In this document: in pieces, positions 1-11,676 of the stretch
Layout: every line of letters starts with the position of its first letter
Numbering within the stretch: position 1 is the stretch's first letter
DNA from: Paracyclopina nana
Taxonomy: Eukaryota > Arthropoda > Copepoda > Cyclopoida > Cyclopettidae
Direction of reading: 5' to 3'
DNA: 64,000 nt
Assembly: GCA_019096065.1 (NCBI GenBank)
Contig: JAGUCH010000004.1
Span: 4,588,001-4,652,000, forward strand
Notes under the pieces: model-generated
What the model saw: only the letters and a program-made list of their open reading frames with translations
Told to the model about the DNA's origin: nothing
Databases searched by the model: none
Program-made: the position numbers and the translations under genes

Positions 1-355
1 AGCTTCGTGAGGGTTAAAAGTCCCAGAAGTACTGTTAAATGCTAAAAAATTATTAATTTACCAATTAAATTGGCCTTAAAAACGATAGCTCGTTTGCAGG
101 TAAAACTTTGCGGTCAATCGCGCGCGCGCATCTCCAGTAAGAGCTCAGCACTTGCAGGGTAACCAGATATTTGGAGGGATTTTTACTATTTAGCCAGAAT
201 TTTTCCTAAAAGCACCCAATTAACGAGTTTGACTCAAAACTGATTGAGAATGTTTCAGATATTTAATGTTCTTCATTAGGATTGATTTGCAAGATTATCT
301 TTGAACGCAATGTAATCTTTTTTAAATATGCCATCATAATTATTAAACTCAATGA

Positions 356-425
356 GTTCTGATAGTACATTGGTAGAGTGCTGACCTTCCACTCAGCCGA
401 CCCAGGTTCGAATCCCAGTAAGACC
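356..425 (+). pseudogene. Degenerate tRNA-like unit (Gly-TCC-like or SINE head)
   Basis: A D-arm/A-box-like stretch (TAG...TTGGTAGAG at 363-379) and a B box GGTTCGAATCC at 405-415 are present. A GCTGA/TCAGC stem flanks a loop with TCC in the anticodon position, and the ends (356-362 with 419-425) can pair at five of seven positions. A T-run at 426-433 would end Pol III transcription. The anticodon loop has one extra base and the T stem is mispaired. A working tRNA is therefore unlikely. A pseudo-tRNA or a tRNA-derived SINE head fits better. Confidence 0.4.
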
Positions 426-510
426 TTTTTTTTAATTGAAGAAGAACTCTCAAGTTGCCAACCGAACAATAATGGATATTATTTCTTCACATGTGATGAA
501 AAAAAGGTCA

Positions 511-614
511 TTATTGTACGGTAGATGCGAGCGCACGCCAAATCTCAGCAAAATACAAGGATTTTCGCTTCACTGCCGTATGTAGTGAACCCACCGCCAA
601 GTTGACAAAAATGG
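511..614. repeat. Dispersed ~100 bp repeat, copy 1
   Basis: This copy is nearly identical to 3531-3635. It shares the run starting CGGTAGATGCGAGCGCACGC and ending GCCAAGTTGACAAAAATG, with a few substitutions. It has no coding potential, and no terminal inverted repeats were seen. The two copies 3 kb apart suggest an unclassified dispersed element. Confidence 0.75.
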
Positions 615-947
615 CTTTTTTGAGACTGATATTATTGTAGCTGAAGAATAAATTTGGTTCACAATTGGCATTTTGAAAACTCGCAAATCAAAGTAGTAAG
701 TGGACAAAATAAATATACTCTTATTTGCAAAAGCCATTTTCACAAGCATGAGAAACTATGCCTAGTTGCCAAATTCTCATATTGCCACCAAAAAAAAAAA
801 AAAAAACCTGCAATACCCGGTTCCATTACTGAAAATTTGAGTATATGCCAAAACTAATGATTTCACCAGCAGTGTAAAGCACTAAGTGAAAGCAATTTAT
901 TTGAATTATGAGTGTATTAGAATAATTGCTGTCACTTCCATTTTTTG

Positions 948-1131
948 CTGTGTGCGGTATTTAGTAGTGTGCGATATTTAGTAGTGTGCGGTATTAAGTA
1001 GTGTGCGTTGCGTTGCGTTTGTGTGCGGTATTAAGTATATACGGTTTATACATACTAAATACCGGCCACAAACGCAACGTAACGCAACGCACTCTGCTAA
1101 ATACCGCACAATGCTAAATACCGCACACAGC
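948..1131. repeat. Imperfect palindrome / fold-back
   Basis: The left arm (948-1047) carries tandem TGTGCGGTATTTAGTAG-like units followed by GTGCGTTGCGTTGCGTTTG. The right arm (about 1050-1131) is its reverse complement with small differences and one unit fewer. The loop is only a few bases. A short related inverted pair lies at 1369-1407. No protein is encoded. It is probably a fold-back or MITE remnant. Confidence 0.7.
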
Positions 1132-1407
1132 TGAAAAATGCAAAGGCAACTGAGAAAATTAAACAAGCAATTATTTTGATGCACACATAATGAAGAAAAA
1201 TTGTTTTCACTCAAGGCTTACCATTTATGCCACTTAATTCTATAGTTTTGGCATATAAACTGATTATCATTACTGGAGCCAGGCTATAGAAATATTTTTT
1301 CATCTTTTTCAAATATCTTCTAAGAATTATTTCACTGTCTTATTTTCAAACAAGTATTCACTTTGCTTGCTGTATTTAGTAATTACATACTAAATACTGC
1401 ACACACT

Positions 1408-3349
1408 TAAAAAAATCACTTGATAAAAACAAAAACAGATTCGGGCACAAACACACTCTTTGAGCTATATGGATTTACACATTTGAAATATTGCTACAAA
1501 ATACTTGAAAGTGAGCAGTTACTTGTATTCAAAAGCATTGGATTTCTGAGTACACTTCTGATGTTTCTTGACTCTTAAAGAATATTTTGTCTTATCTTGC
1601 AGCCAGTTCCATCAGTTCCTCAATATAAGCCTAGTTCCAATTTGCAACAAAATAACCAATATAGTATATTTAATTTCTTCATCTGAGATAGTAGTGAATA
1701 AATGCATAGCTTTTTAACTTTTTTTCAGCAAATAAGAAGGCTTCGTTTGACTTAAAAATTTGATCCATTTCATTTTTCCAAAAGAAAACAAAACAATTAA
1801 TCAGGGTTGAGTGAATATTCCTATAATAAAATTGCGTTTTGCCCTTTGCAATCGGCCCAGTAGCGTGCGTGCAAACCTTCCACTATCTTATAGACAAAAG
1901 TATCATAACAATCATACGCCATCAAGTGACATTACTGAAGAAATACTTGGGATTTCAGGGTTCACGGTTTACACAACCGTGCTACTTTTTTGAGGCTGAA
2001 ATATAAAAACAAGAATCAAAATAATCTGCAGACTTATCAATTGGCGTGCCAAAAAACTTGCTCCATTGATCTTAATGATTTCTAACAGTTTAGAAAACTT
2101 GTAGCCAACATGAAACTAAAAAAATAGCTAATGCACACAAAAATTGCCCTAAGATCGGTCCTTTTTTTATCCTTTTCTTGTTAGACGATGTAAACGATCC
2201 AAAATTCACTGCACGCCCACATCAAGGGATCTTGTAGCACTGAATTTTGAATCGACTACTCCCTAATCCCAAATGTTTCAACTTTCCGTCCGCTAGGCGT
2301 GCTACTTGCGTTTGTTATTGTTATGTTACTGTTGCGAATATAAATTTTAGTAGATTATGCATCTTCACATATAAGAATTTAGCCAGATTTAGGCCCAAAA
2401 TGCCAAATGGGCTTCGAGTTTGACTTTTTCTGAACATATCCGGTAGCTTAACAGAAAAAGCGTGTGAATTTAGTGACATTGGACGAAATAACTAAAATAG
2501 ATTGAGTGATTTCATTTCAAGTTACTTTTTACCGTCTACATTTGCCATGCCGCCCATGCGATATGGGGCTGGTATATAGGGTGATAATAGAAGAGGCATA
2601 TTCAGGCTGGTGGTGAGAGGCATAAATTTTGGTTGGTCGCGCTCTGCTGTGCGTTGGGAGGCAAAAACTAAAAGTGTTCATAATCTCTGTTCTGATTTAA
2701 TGGTGAATTGGTTCCACAGAAGAAACAAACACTACTCACCATTTTAAGCTTTTCATTTATATTGAACACCTATTTTTTATCATTAAGAATCAAAGATTTT
2801 GCCAATTTTTGCAAGAACTATTTGCAAAATTGCTACTTTAAGGCTTGCGTTTTCCCAGTTTATCCATGCCAGTACAACAACTATAGCATGGCAATCATGA
2901 CTACCAGAAAATTTTGTTTCCTCAACTTATTACAAGTAATGGCTAATTTGCTGAAAAATTGGCCATTTTTACTGAATCCACACCAGATGAACTTTTTTGT
3001 TTTGACCTCACACAGAGCAGAGCTACAAAAAGTAAGGCCATTTCTTCTGATTTGATCCATCATGCTCAGGTCTGGATATGATGTGACTCATGATCAAAAA
3101 TTCCTTGACTTTCATGAATCTTACTCAAAATGGTACCAATCTGTTCCTTAAATCAATTGTGCTGTTACAAGCTCAAAATGAGCACTTTCTTTGCCATTTT
3201 GTTCCCAACAATTCTAAAAAACGTTTTGTTTACTTTTAGTCAGAAGCGCTATTTTTTTGCAATTGCTACGCGCGCTTACACGCACGCCAAAGGAACCAAA
3301 AATTTCGCCCCATCTATTGCATTTTGTTTGTCTTTTGTTCCCTATACTG
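1408..3349. other. AT-rich non-coding stretch
   Basis: No supportable gene was found. The short ORFs here begin mostly at non-ATG codons, resemble no family I know, and lack splice context. Confidence 0.6.
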
Positions 3350-3423
3350 GGGTTCTTGATATTCCTCCGCGACTTCGTAGTACTACGTAGTAAAACGAAG
3401 TCCTCAGGAATATCTAGAACCCT
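3350..3423. repeat. Inverted repeat hairpin
   Basis: Left arm 3350-3378 and right arm 3395-3423 are reverse complements with a few mismatches, around a short loop containing TAGTACTACGTAG. A second hairpin with a TTC loop follows directly at 3440-3471 (AGATCAC/GTGATCT ends). These may be parts of one fold-back element. Confidence 0.6.
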
Positions 3424-3530
3424 AGCAGAGTAAAATTCCAGATCACTCGTGGCTTCGCCACTCGGTGATCTTTCATTTGACTACTCATGAGCGATAAACC
3501 CTATATGGACTCGTCATCAGGACAGTATTG

Positions 3531-3635
3531 TTACATTGTGCGGTAGATGCGAGCGCACGCCAAATCTCAGCAAAATACGAGGATTTTCGCTTCGCAACCG
3601 TATGTAGTGAACCTACCGCCAAGTTGACAAAAATG
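3531..3635. repeat. Dispersed ~100 bp repeat, copy 2
   Basis: This is the partner of 511-614 in the same orientation. The shared core starts at CGGTAGATGCGAGCG and ends at TTGACAAAAATG. Confidence 0.75.
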
Positions 3636-3687
3636 TCAATTATGGCAATTTTTTAAAGATTTTCTCACTTTTCTGGCTCCACTTACA

Positions 3688-4080
3688 AATTTAGCACTGA
3701 TTGTAGTGTCGAGTTTTGGTAACTTAGTGTCAAAAAAGCACCACATGGAAAGCCCCTAAAGGAGTGACTGGCAGATTGCCATGTAACAAGCAACCAAATC
3801 AAACTTTACTTCATAACTCATTTCATTTATCCCTTTTTTCTCACAAAAAACACCAATGTATGCTGTGTGACTTTCTGCTTAGTCTAGTAACTCTTGATGA
3901 AAACAAACTTTTATGCTTAAGCTGCGTTTGTCCTTTGCCCTGCTTTTGTCCATCTGACTAGTGTTGTGTTGTGCGCTGTGCTATGATGCGACAAATTTCG
4001 GTAACTTGGAAAATTTAGCACTGATTGCAGTGTCGAGTTTTGGTAACTTAGTGTCAAAAAAAGCACCAAATGGAAAGCCC
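3688..4080. repeat. Direct repeat pair (3688-3755 and 4012-4080)
   Basis: Two ~68 bp copies contain TGTCGAGTTTTGGTAACTTA, then AGTGTC, an A-run and GCACCA-ATGGAAAGCCC. They differ at a few positions and lie 324 bp apart. The sequence between them is non-coding. Confidence 0.75.
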
Positions 4081-4146
4081 AATGATAGGCTCAGGCCAGT
4101 TAATGTAGCAGTTGGTCCACTTCCGTTAGCAGGTATTATAATGTAC

Positions 4147-4543
4147 AGGGATGTACTAAAATACGCGACATACGTGATACACACGATATACGCGACAACC
4201 TAGTAAAATAAGCGACACACATGACACCTAAAATACGCGACAAGCAACAAAACTTTTAAATTAACTTTTGAAATAATTAATTTTTTCCAGGATTTTTGCT
4301 ATCAATCTTTGAAAGTGTGAAGGCAACATTTATAATATTTACACCATTGGAAATCTTTCATTGAGCAGAATGATAATATTTCCAAACTTATTATAAATCA
4401 AAAATTCAACATTTAGATATTACATTATAATGGACCTTTCTTTTGAAAACTCAAAGGAGTTCTCACTATTATAAAGTAGCTATGTAGCGCGTGACTGCTT
4501 GTCGCGTATTTTAGCAAAAAGTCGCGTATTTTAGTACATCCCT
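4147..4543. mobile_element. MITE-like element with 23 bp TIRs
   Basis: Bases 4147-4169 (AGGGATGTACT...CGCGAC) are perfectly inverted at 4521-4543. Further copies of the sub-motif AAATACGCGAC lie inside both ends. The 397 bp element has no ORF. I could not find a clean target-site duplication, so the superfamily stays open. The AGGGATG start would suit a hAT-like element. Confidence 0.7.
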
Positions 4544-4926
4544 AATTTATATCTGTCATGGAACTTAAAGTGCATGCATCTTGTCCTCATCATCGCAGAG
4601 ATCTGGAATTGATTTTTCAATATTATAGATTGTAATCAATGCAATGACAGGCGCTCTTATTATTTCCATCTTGAGAATAATTAAGTAACAGCGTAGTGGC
4701 TTCTGTTTGATGGCAACTTGTAGCGTTTGTTCTTACATAGCTAGCTACGTTGCAGTGAACTAAACTTCTCCATGTTATGGAGAGGTTTACAGTGAACAAG
4801 GCAGTGAATATAATTAATTTACGTACCAAGCTGAGAGGGGGTGCCCTAATCATGGCAAGTCTTATTGTGATATCAGCTTTCCTGCATTTTAGCAGAAACT
4901 AGTGGATCAAAACTAATTATTAGTAG

Positions 4927-4934
4927 TATATATA
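4927..4934 (+). promoter_or_regulatory. Candidate TATA box for the GPCR gene
   Basis: TATATATA lies 162 bp upstream of the first ATG of the GPCR gene. This is compatible with a short 5' UTR. The assignment rests on position and motif only. Confidence 0.35.
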
Positions 4935-5095
4935 GCGACGAAAAGGTGGATATAGTTTAGTTTAGTATTTTGCTTATCAAATGATTCCGCTGCAGCTAAC
5001 TTTGTAAAATGTACCCGCATACAGGAAATTGATATGAAACTTCGCTCTAGTCTTTATTTCGTGTGAAGATTGCTGGCTCATCAGCGTGGTGTAAG

Positions 5096-8000
5096 ATGAT
5101 GAAACTTTTTGCTCACTCTTCACTCTTTGTAGCAGTAGCAGCTTTCCTCGCGGCATCTTCAAGTTCTACGAGTGCTGTGAGGTCTGAAAGTTCAAGTTGC
5201 ATCGTCAACAGCCATCAGGACTGCATCTCGGTAAGCAATCATCGGCTTCTGCAATCACCCGTGCGCTAATCCCTAATCTCCTTTAGGTAAATACTGAGGG
5301 CTCCTCATGCCAATGTCCCTGCTTGCCCAAATGCTGTCGAGCTGGCTATGCTTTGTCTCTCGTGGTCGAAAAGGACCAACATCATCATCATGGGGTTAGT
5401 TGTGTGCCAATCGATGCCGCCTCAGGCACAGCGGAAAAATTGCTGCCACTGCCTCAAGTTCCCCTGAGTGGCAGCCTCAAGAACCAAAGTTTTGTGGATC
5501 ATAGGTTTTACGGGGGAGTCCTGCCGTCCTGCCATGGCATCCAAGCTGGAGCTGACTGGAAGTATGAAGTTCACCACGATTTCCGCCTCAATGCTGACTC
5601 AAGAGAACAGTATTTCTTGGAGGTCTTCTCCAACGACACGTCGCACAAGGTTGAATTCAAGTCCGGAAAGATATCATTTTTTGGAACTTTTTTTGCTATG
5701 ATGTGTAGATCTACTCCAACTTTGACAACCATGCTGAGAGGTTCGTGACTGAGGAGCTGGTGAAAGGCCTCACTATCGTCAAGCCGTTAATGTTTTTCTG
5801 CTTTGATAATTTGGCTGGTGGCAATCAGTCCACTGTGGCCTTAACTTGCCCCAAGGTGGAGTCACTGCCGAGGATCTCAAAATGTTGCCCACTTGATAGG
5901 GAAATTGACCACGATGGGAAATGCTCAGGGACAAAAGAGCATCACTGGTCAGTCCCTTTGAATGGCTATCTATTCAAGCATCATGACCTTCTGAGCAGAG
6001 GACAGTTGGCCTATGACAACTCCACGGTATGAACTATCGAATGCTATCCGTATGTTAAAGCTTACGTCACTTATACAATTTCAAGTCCCTGGAGAACTTT
6101 CCTCGCAGATGCGAGTCAAAGGGGCTAAAGAGTTTCGTCATCCATGACAACTTCCATATTGGAGCAGATGGAAAGCTTTACTTCACTGACGTGCACAACT
6201 TGACACTTGAAGCTCATGCGGATTTTTGCGTGGACAAACTGCAATCTGACATTGATGACAACTCGGAGGAAGCTGTCGAAGACGAGTACAATTATGATTA
6301 CTACAGTGGAGGAGCATCGTTGAACGAATCTACGAGCATTTTCATAAGCGATCATGACAGCTATCCAATTAGCTGCCATTTGTCTCACACGAATTTAGTC
6401 ACGCTTCGAATGGTGTACTGTGCTTCGAGTTTGACGTATGTTGCGAAATGCTGCGGCCAAGGCGAAAACATCAATGTCAGGTATGTCAGAGTTGGCAAGG
6501 CAAAAAACATGCAAAGCTTTCATTTTCTAGCGAAAAGGGGTCGTTCATGTACGGATCATCTGGCTGCCAATCGATCATTTCATGTGAACCCGTCGTTTTT
6601 CGAGGAACCACACACGGTCGCTGATGGAGTGCATTACAACTCCATTTTTAGCATGAACAAAGAGTTCCTCTCCGTGAGCAATGCTGAGTTCCGATTACGT
6701 AACGATGTGCTCATCTACAGAAATAGTAATGAAGCCTTTTTGACACGCAATTGCATAGCATGGAATATAAGATCGTTTTTTTTCCCCAAAATAGGAGAAA
6801 TCAGCAAGGAAAACTTTTGCGTGGATTACTCTGTCGAATATTGCGAGGGCAATCCAGTGCCAGAATTGAGGGCTATTATTAATGACGAGGCATTGCTGGA
6901 GGCAAAAATGACGAGCGTTTTCGGCAACTCTCTCCAAGATGGACCGAAAACGAGGATATTTAAGCAATGTGGATATATCATTAGCATCTTCTTTTTGCTA
7001 ATTACTTTGGCATTGCATTTGGTTGTTGAAGACTTTAGAAAGGTACTTGAAAATAAAAAGCTAATTTTGATATATTTGATAATGTCAGTCCAGCCAGAGA
7101 CTTGTGAACACTTGAGCTGTTGTTCACTGAATCAGACTGTATTTACTATATTTGCAGGAGCTGGGAGGGAAAATGGTAATTGGCATTGGCTTTTCCCTCG
7201 TGTTTGTCTATCTGTGCTTGTTGATCCGAACTTTTGAGCCGGAATCTGTGGGAGGAATGTCAAAATCCAACTCCTATTGCATATTTCTTGGTAAGCTTTC
7301 TTCTTCTCGCGCGCTAGCTCCCTGATCGATAATTCCCGAGTTTTTTCCACATATGTATACACAAGAGAGAGAAAAGTTTGCCAAACTTTTTACGTTATTT
7401 CAAAACATTCATTTTTCCAGCCCTGGCTACTTACTTTTTCACCCTATCAACTTTGGGATGGATGAGTGCCATGAGCCACAACATTATGACCACATTTGGG
7501 TATACTTTTAGAATATTCCACGCATTATACACATATGTGCTGCATTCATGTGTTTTCCTTTTCAGGGGACGAGGTAGCACAAGTATGCGGTTTGCCACGC
7601 GATCTTCCTCAAAGGCTCTGGTGAAGTACTCGAGCTTCAGCTTTGGCGTGCCTGCCCTACTTACCATATTGGTGGGTGTGTTGAACCACATTGACAAATC
7701 AATTGACCCTTTGAATGGAAACCTGAGTGGAACTGCAAGCCCCTCGTGGAGACCTGGATTTGGTGAGGAAACCTGTTGGTTTTCCTCTTGTGCCAACGGA
7801 TCCCTCCTGTATCTCTATGTGTAGGCAAATTATCCTAAATGCTTCTTTTTTGCCGCTATAATATCCCATCTCCCTTGGGAGTCGTTCCCATTTAGGCCAA
7901 TGATCATTGTGCTACTAAGTAACGTGGGCATGTTCACTTATGCCGCATGGATCCTGCATCGATTGCAAAAGACCTCTGCTAATGCCAGCTCAAGTAATCG

Positions 8001-8624
8001 CAGAAATCCTGAGAAGAAAGATGCGGTCAAAGCTGAATCACTACATCGGCAATTCAGCAAGCAGCTCTCTGTGACTGCCATGTCGAAAAGTTTGCAAAAG
8101 CAAAAGGCGAACGTGGAAAGGTACGTACATTCGATGCAAATTCCTGCTGAAGTCACTCTATCTCACTTATTTACAGGTTCAGTATGTTTTTGAAGCTGTT
8201 CTCTGCTATGGGACTCACATGGGTGTTTGAGGTCCTAGCTTGGCTGGTGTCAAAGTATGACGAAGATGGCTCCATTCCCTGGGGCATTCAAATTATTGTT
8301 AATTTGTCCAATGTCCTCCAGGGAATAGTGCTATTCTGTGTATTTGCGCTCAAAGGCTCGACACGAAGCAAAGTGAGGCAAAAATCGCTACGAAGCAGCT
8401 CGACTCGCAAGAAATCATCGAGAGAAAGCTCCTCTGCCGTAGTTCTGGTGTCAGCAGCAAAATCATGCAATGCCGCCAATAGCAGTCATAATAATGCCTC
8501 AATGAAGGCCAAGAAATCAGTGTCATATTCTCGGGTCACGAGCACCTCAGAAGCGATCAGCACTGAATTTACCCATGATATTAGCCTAGCACGTTCCCTG
8601 ACTGCAGATACTACCGATTTCTAA
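5096..8624 (+). CDS. Methuselah-like seven-TM GPCR with long Cys-rich ectodomain
   Basis: Predicted class B-like (Methuselah family) plasma-membrane receptor; the ligand is unknown. Exons: 5096-5230, 5287-5649, 5709-6026, 6086-7042, 7158-7290, 7421-7499, 7566-7820, 7896-8120 and 8177-8624. All phases agree, giving 970 aa. The start is the first ATG (two tandem ATGs), followed by a signal peptide. The ectodomain of about 600 residues has three KCC-centred Cys-rich segments near residues 60, 222 and 392 and many N-glycosylation sites. Seven hydrophobic helices follow. TM6 (MGLTWVFEVLAWLV) and TM7 (NVLQGIVLFCVFALKG) read like Methuselah family members. The tail is Ser/Lys-rich. The ectodomain is about three times the usual Methuselah length. 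The donor at 5649 was chosen by phase and is the least certain junction. Confidence 0.8.
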
Positions 8625-8726
8625 ATATACTTGAACATGTCTTACTCTACCCACTTGCTGCAAGTACAGCTTGCCGAAACGCAAATTTGGCTCGCGTCCA
8701 ATTGAACTCGTGTCTGCAGTTCAGCC

Positions 8727-11577
8727 ATGGATCTTGACGACCACACGACGAGTAGCTGCTTCTTTTGCCAATCTCCTGCCCGAGATGTTTGCCCGAGCTG
8801 CAAAGAGGTCTCTTATTGCTCGGAGGAGCATTATAAAGTGCATAGGCCGGAAAAAATCTGCTTTCCTTTCCTCGTCCGGACCGCTGCCAATGTTGGCCGG
8901 TACCTAGTGGCCACTCGGGAGATTAAGGCATCAGGTAGCATTTGACTCCCCTCCTCATAGCAGAGAGTATACTGACATTATGATTACTACATTGTAGAGC
9001 TTATCTTGTATGACCAAGCGCTAACGATTGGTCCCAAAGTGGCATCATATTGTCTTTGCCTCCAATGCATCAAACCGCTCCCGAAAGATCATGAATATGT
9101 ATGCAGCATCTGCGCATGGCCAGTTTGTGATAGCAAATGCGAGAAAGGGGCCACGCATCAGAGGGAGTGTGGAATTTTGGCCTCTCATCCGGAAAAGGCC
9201 AAAGCAGCATCTCGCAGGCAGAAAACGAGTCCTGAACAATATCGATGCATCACCCCCTTGAGGCTACTTTTGAGCCGAGATCTGCACCCGGACAGATTCA
9301 AGCTGACTCATACGCTCATGGACCACACTGAGGAGCGCAAAAAGTACGCCGAGATGTGGACCAGCCAGAGGGACTCGGTGAATGAATATTTAAAGCAATG
9401 CTCGCTGGTGGACTTTAGTGACGAAGACTACGACCGAGCGGTCGGCCTTTTGTGGACAAACTCTTTTGCCTGCAAAAAGAGTGAAGGCCAGGTCCTTTTC
9501 CCAGTCTTTAGCATCATCTCTCATTCATGCGTTCCAAATGCCAATGCGGTGCTATTGAATAGCCAACAGTTAGCGCTGGAGGCCAAAATGGACATTCAAA
9601 AAGGTGAAGAGGTCACCATTTCATACATTTCGATCCTCCAAGTAAGATTACCCTGCTCTACAAACTCTATGCGCTTGGTTTGATATCCGCGTCGACTCGT
9701 TCTTTGTTGACACTTCCGCTTCGATTTTTCTTTGTTGACATTTCCGGTGCAAGCGCGCGCGCCCGAATAAGTTTCTTCCAAAGCAAAATTGTTGCCATTG
9801 ACATATAGCTTGCGAGTGAGATTGATTGGCCAAATTTGGCTGATTTATCAAAAAGTTTCTTCAAAGGAGGATGTGCAAAAAATATTTTGTGGCCTTTGAC
9901 AGATCTGTCAGGCTCCATGTGAAGGCAATTACCAATCACTTTTTGCTGAGCAAATCTCAGAATTTCCCGCTTTTTTCACAGGGTCGAGTGAAGCGTCGCA
10001 AGAAGTTACGGGAGAAATGGTTTTTCGATTGCAACTGCAAACGATGCAGCGATCCCACTGAGCTTGGCAGTCACGTGTCAACACTAAAATGCTCTAATGG
10101 GGCGTCGTGTTCAGGCCTTGTGATGGCCAAGAGCGGAGAGGCCGAGGATCAAGTATGCTCAAAGTGCGGCCATTCGATGAGTGCTGAGGACATTGACAAG
10201 GCGGAAGACGAGTAAGATTATTGTCAGCTATAAGTCAAAGCTTTGAATTTCTTTTTCAAAGGGCTGCCATGGAAATTCAGAAGCAACTTGACTCCTCGCC
10301 AGATGATATGCAATCCTTGCTCAAGAAATTGGCACTTCGTTTCCATGAGAGGCATTATTTAGTCATTCTCGTGAAGAAGCACCTGATTGGAATGTTTAGC
10401 GATGACTTGTTTTCCCTGTCAAAGGAAGTGCTGAAAGATCGCCTAAAGTTGTGCGAAGAGGTGCGTGAAGACAGTATTATAGTCTTAGGATAAAGTTTCC
10501 TTGCAACAGCTGGGCTCAACAGCTCAATTTGGTGTACATGCAGCAGATACGAAAGCTAGAAAGCTGTCCCGTAGATTTCTGTACACTTTGAAATCAAAAG
10601 TTTGTGTTACAAATTCGGGAAATATTAGACACAATGGATATCGTTGGAAAGCTTGAATCTTTTGCCATCTTTTTTTGGTTCAATGGATAATTAAAAGTAA
10701 AAGTAAAAAAAAATGAGAAAACTTAATTTTCTTGAGGTACCCTTAATTTTTCTCCCAAAAAAGCAAATTTGCCCAAACCGGCTATTATTGACCAAATTTT
10801 CAGCTAAGCTAATCCTGGCTATTTTTTTGACATTTTTTCATGAAAAAAAAATCTTGCAGCACTGTGCTGGCTCATCAGAAAGGTGGATGATTGGAAAGGA
10901 TACTTTTCAGTGAAAAGATAAAAGACAATGAGGCCACTGCCTACTAAAAAAGTTTCAAAATTGGTGTTTTAAACATCACATCTTTGGGATTTTTTGTTTA
11001 TGAAGATCAAATGAATAACCAATTTTATGTGAAATTGAAAAAATAATTTTTTTGTTAAAGTGACTTTTCATCAAAAAAATCAGTGAAAATGGGCGTGAAT
11101 TTGGAGTAACTATCAATTTTGTGGTCTAAATCAAAATTTGAATTAATACTTTTTAAAAATATCAAAACTAAAAAAGATGGCTTAAGTTTCAAGCTTTCCA
11201 ACAGTATCCATTGTGTCGAGTATTTCCAGAAGTTTTAACACAAACTTTTGATTTCAAAGTGTACAGAAATCTACGGGACAGACTGTATATGTTGGCGGAA
11301 ACTAAGCCAATAATTATAACGTGCCTGGTTAATGCATAGTGCCTTTGATCCTTAGGTCTTACTTGTGCTCAACATAATCAACCCGGGAAGAAATATCGAG
11401 CGTGGAGCCGCTCTTCGGCACAAAGCCGAGACGAAAAAGATGCTACTGAAGAAGATGAAGATGAGTGACGAGATTAGTGACGCCGAGTTCACCGACCAGG
11501 TGAAGAAATGCGTCGCCGTTTTATCAGAGTCGCAAGACTGCATGGCCATGCTCGTCCGCAACAAGGATTTGAGCTAA
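8727..11577 (+). CDS. SmydA-like MYND-SET protein lysine methyltransferase
   Basis: Predicted SAM-dependent protein-lysine methyltransferase of the arthropod SmydA type. Exons: 8727-8934, 8998-9641, 9982-10211, 10262-10460 and 11356-11577; phases agree, giving 500 aa. An N-terminal MYND zinc finger (CFFCQ...CPSCKEVSYCSEEH, residues 10-46) precedes a second Cys-rich stretch. The SET core follows near residue 240 (SIISHSCVPNANAVLL, then KGEEVTISYI). The post-SET cysteines CNCKRC precede DPTELG, typical of SmydA proteins. The C-terminal helical region ends at 11577, with AATAAA 40 nt downstream. Substrate cannot be inferred. The last intron (10461-11355) is unusually long because it carries a fold-back element. 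The gene starts only 102 bp after the GPCR stop codon and its 3' end converges on the G-alpha gene. Confidence 0.87.
10559..11285. mobile_element. Fold-back (Tc1/mariner-like MITE) in SmydA intron
   Basis: The left arm 10564 to about 10675 and right arm about 11165 to 11281 are reverse complements over more than 100 bp, with scattered mismatches. The outer part reads CTGTCCCGTAGATTTCTGTA. The right end is CAGACTG followed by TA, and a TA also lies just left of the element, which suits TA target duplication. The AT-rich centre has no credible ORF. Classification is by ends only. Confidence 0.7.
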
Positions 11578-11616
11578 TTGGATTTGTATCCCGTAAAGTA
11601 ATTGTTGATTATTTTG

Positions 11617-11622
11617 AATAAA
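11617..11622 (+). terminator. Poly(A) signal of the SmydA-like gene
   Basis: AATAAA lies 40 nt after the stop codon, in the 99 bp gap before the end of the convergent G-alpha gene. Confidence 0.7.
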
Positions 11623-11676
11623 AGCTGATCCTCAGACACGTCTTACACTCTAAAGTAGAACATATATATGGTATAC

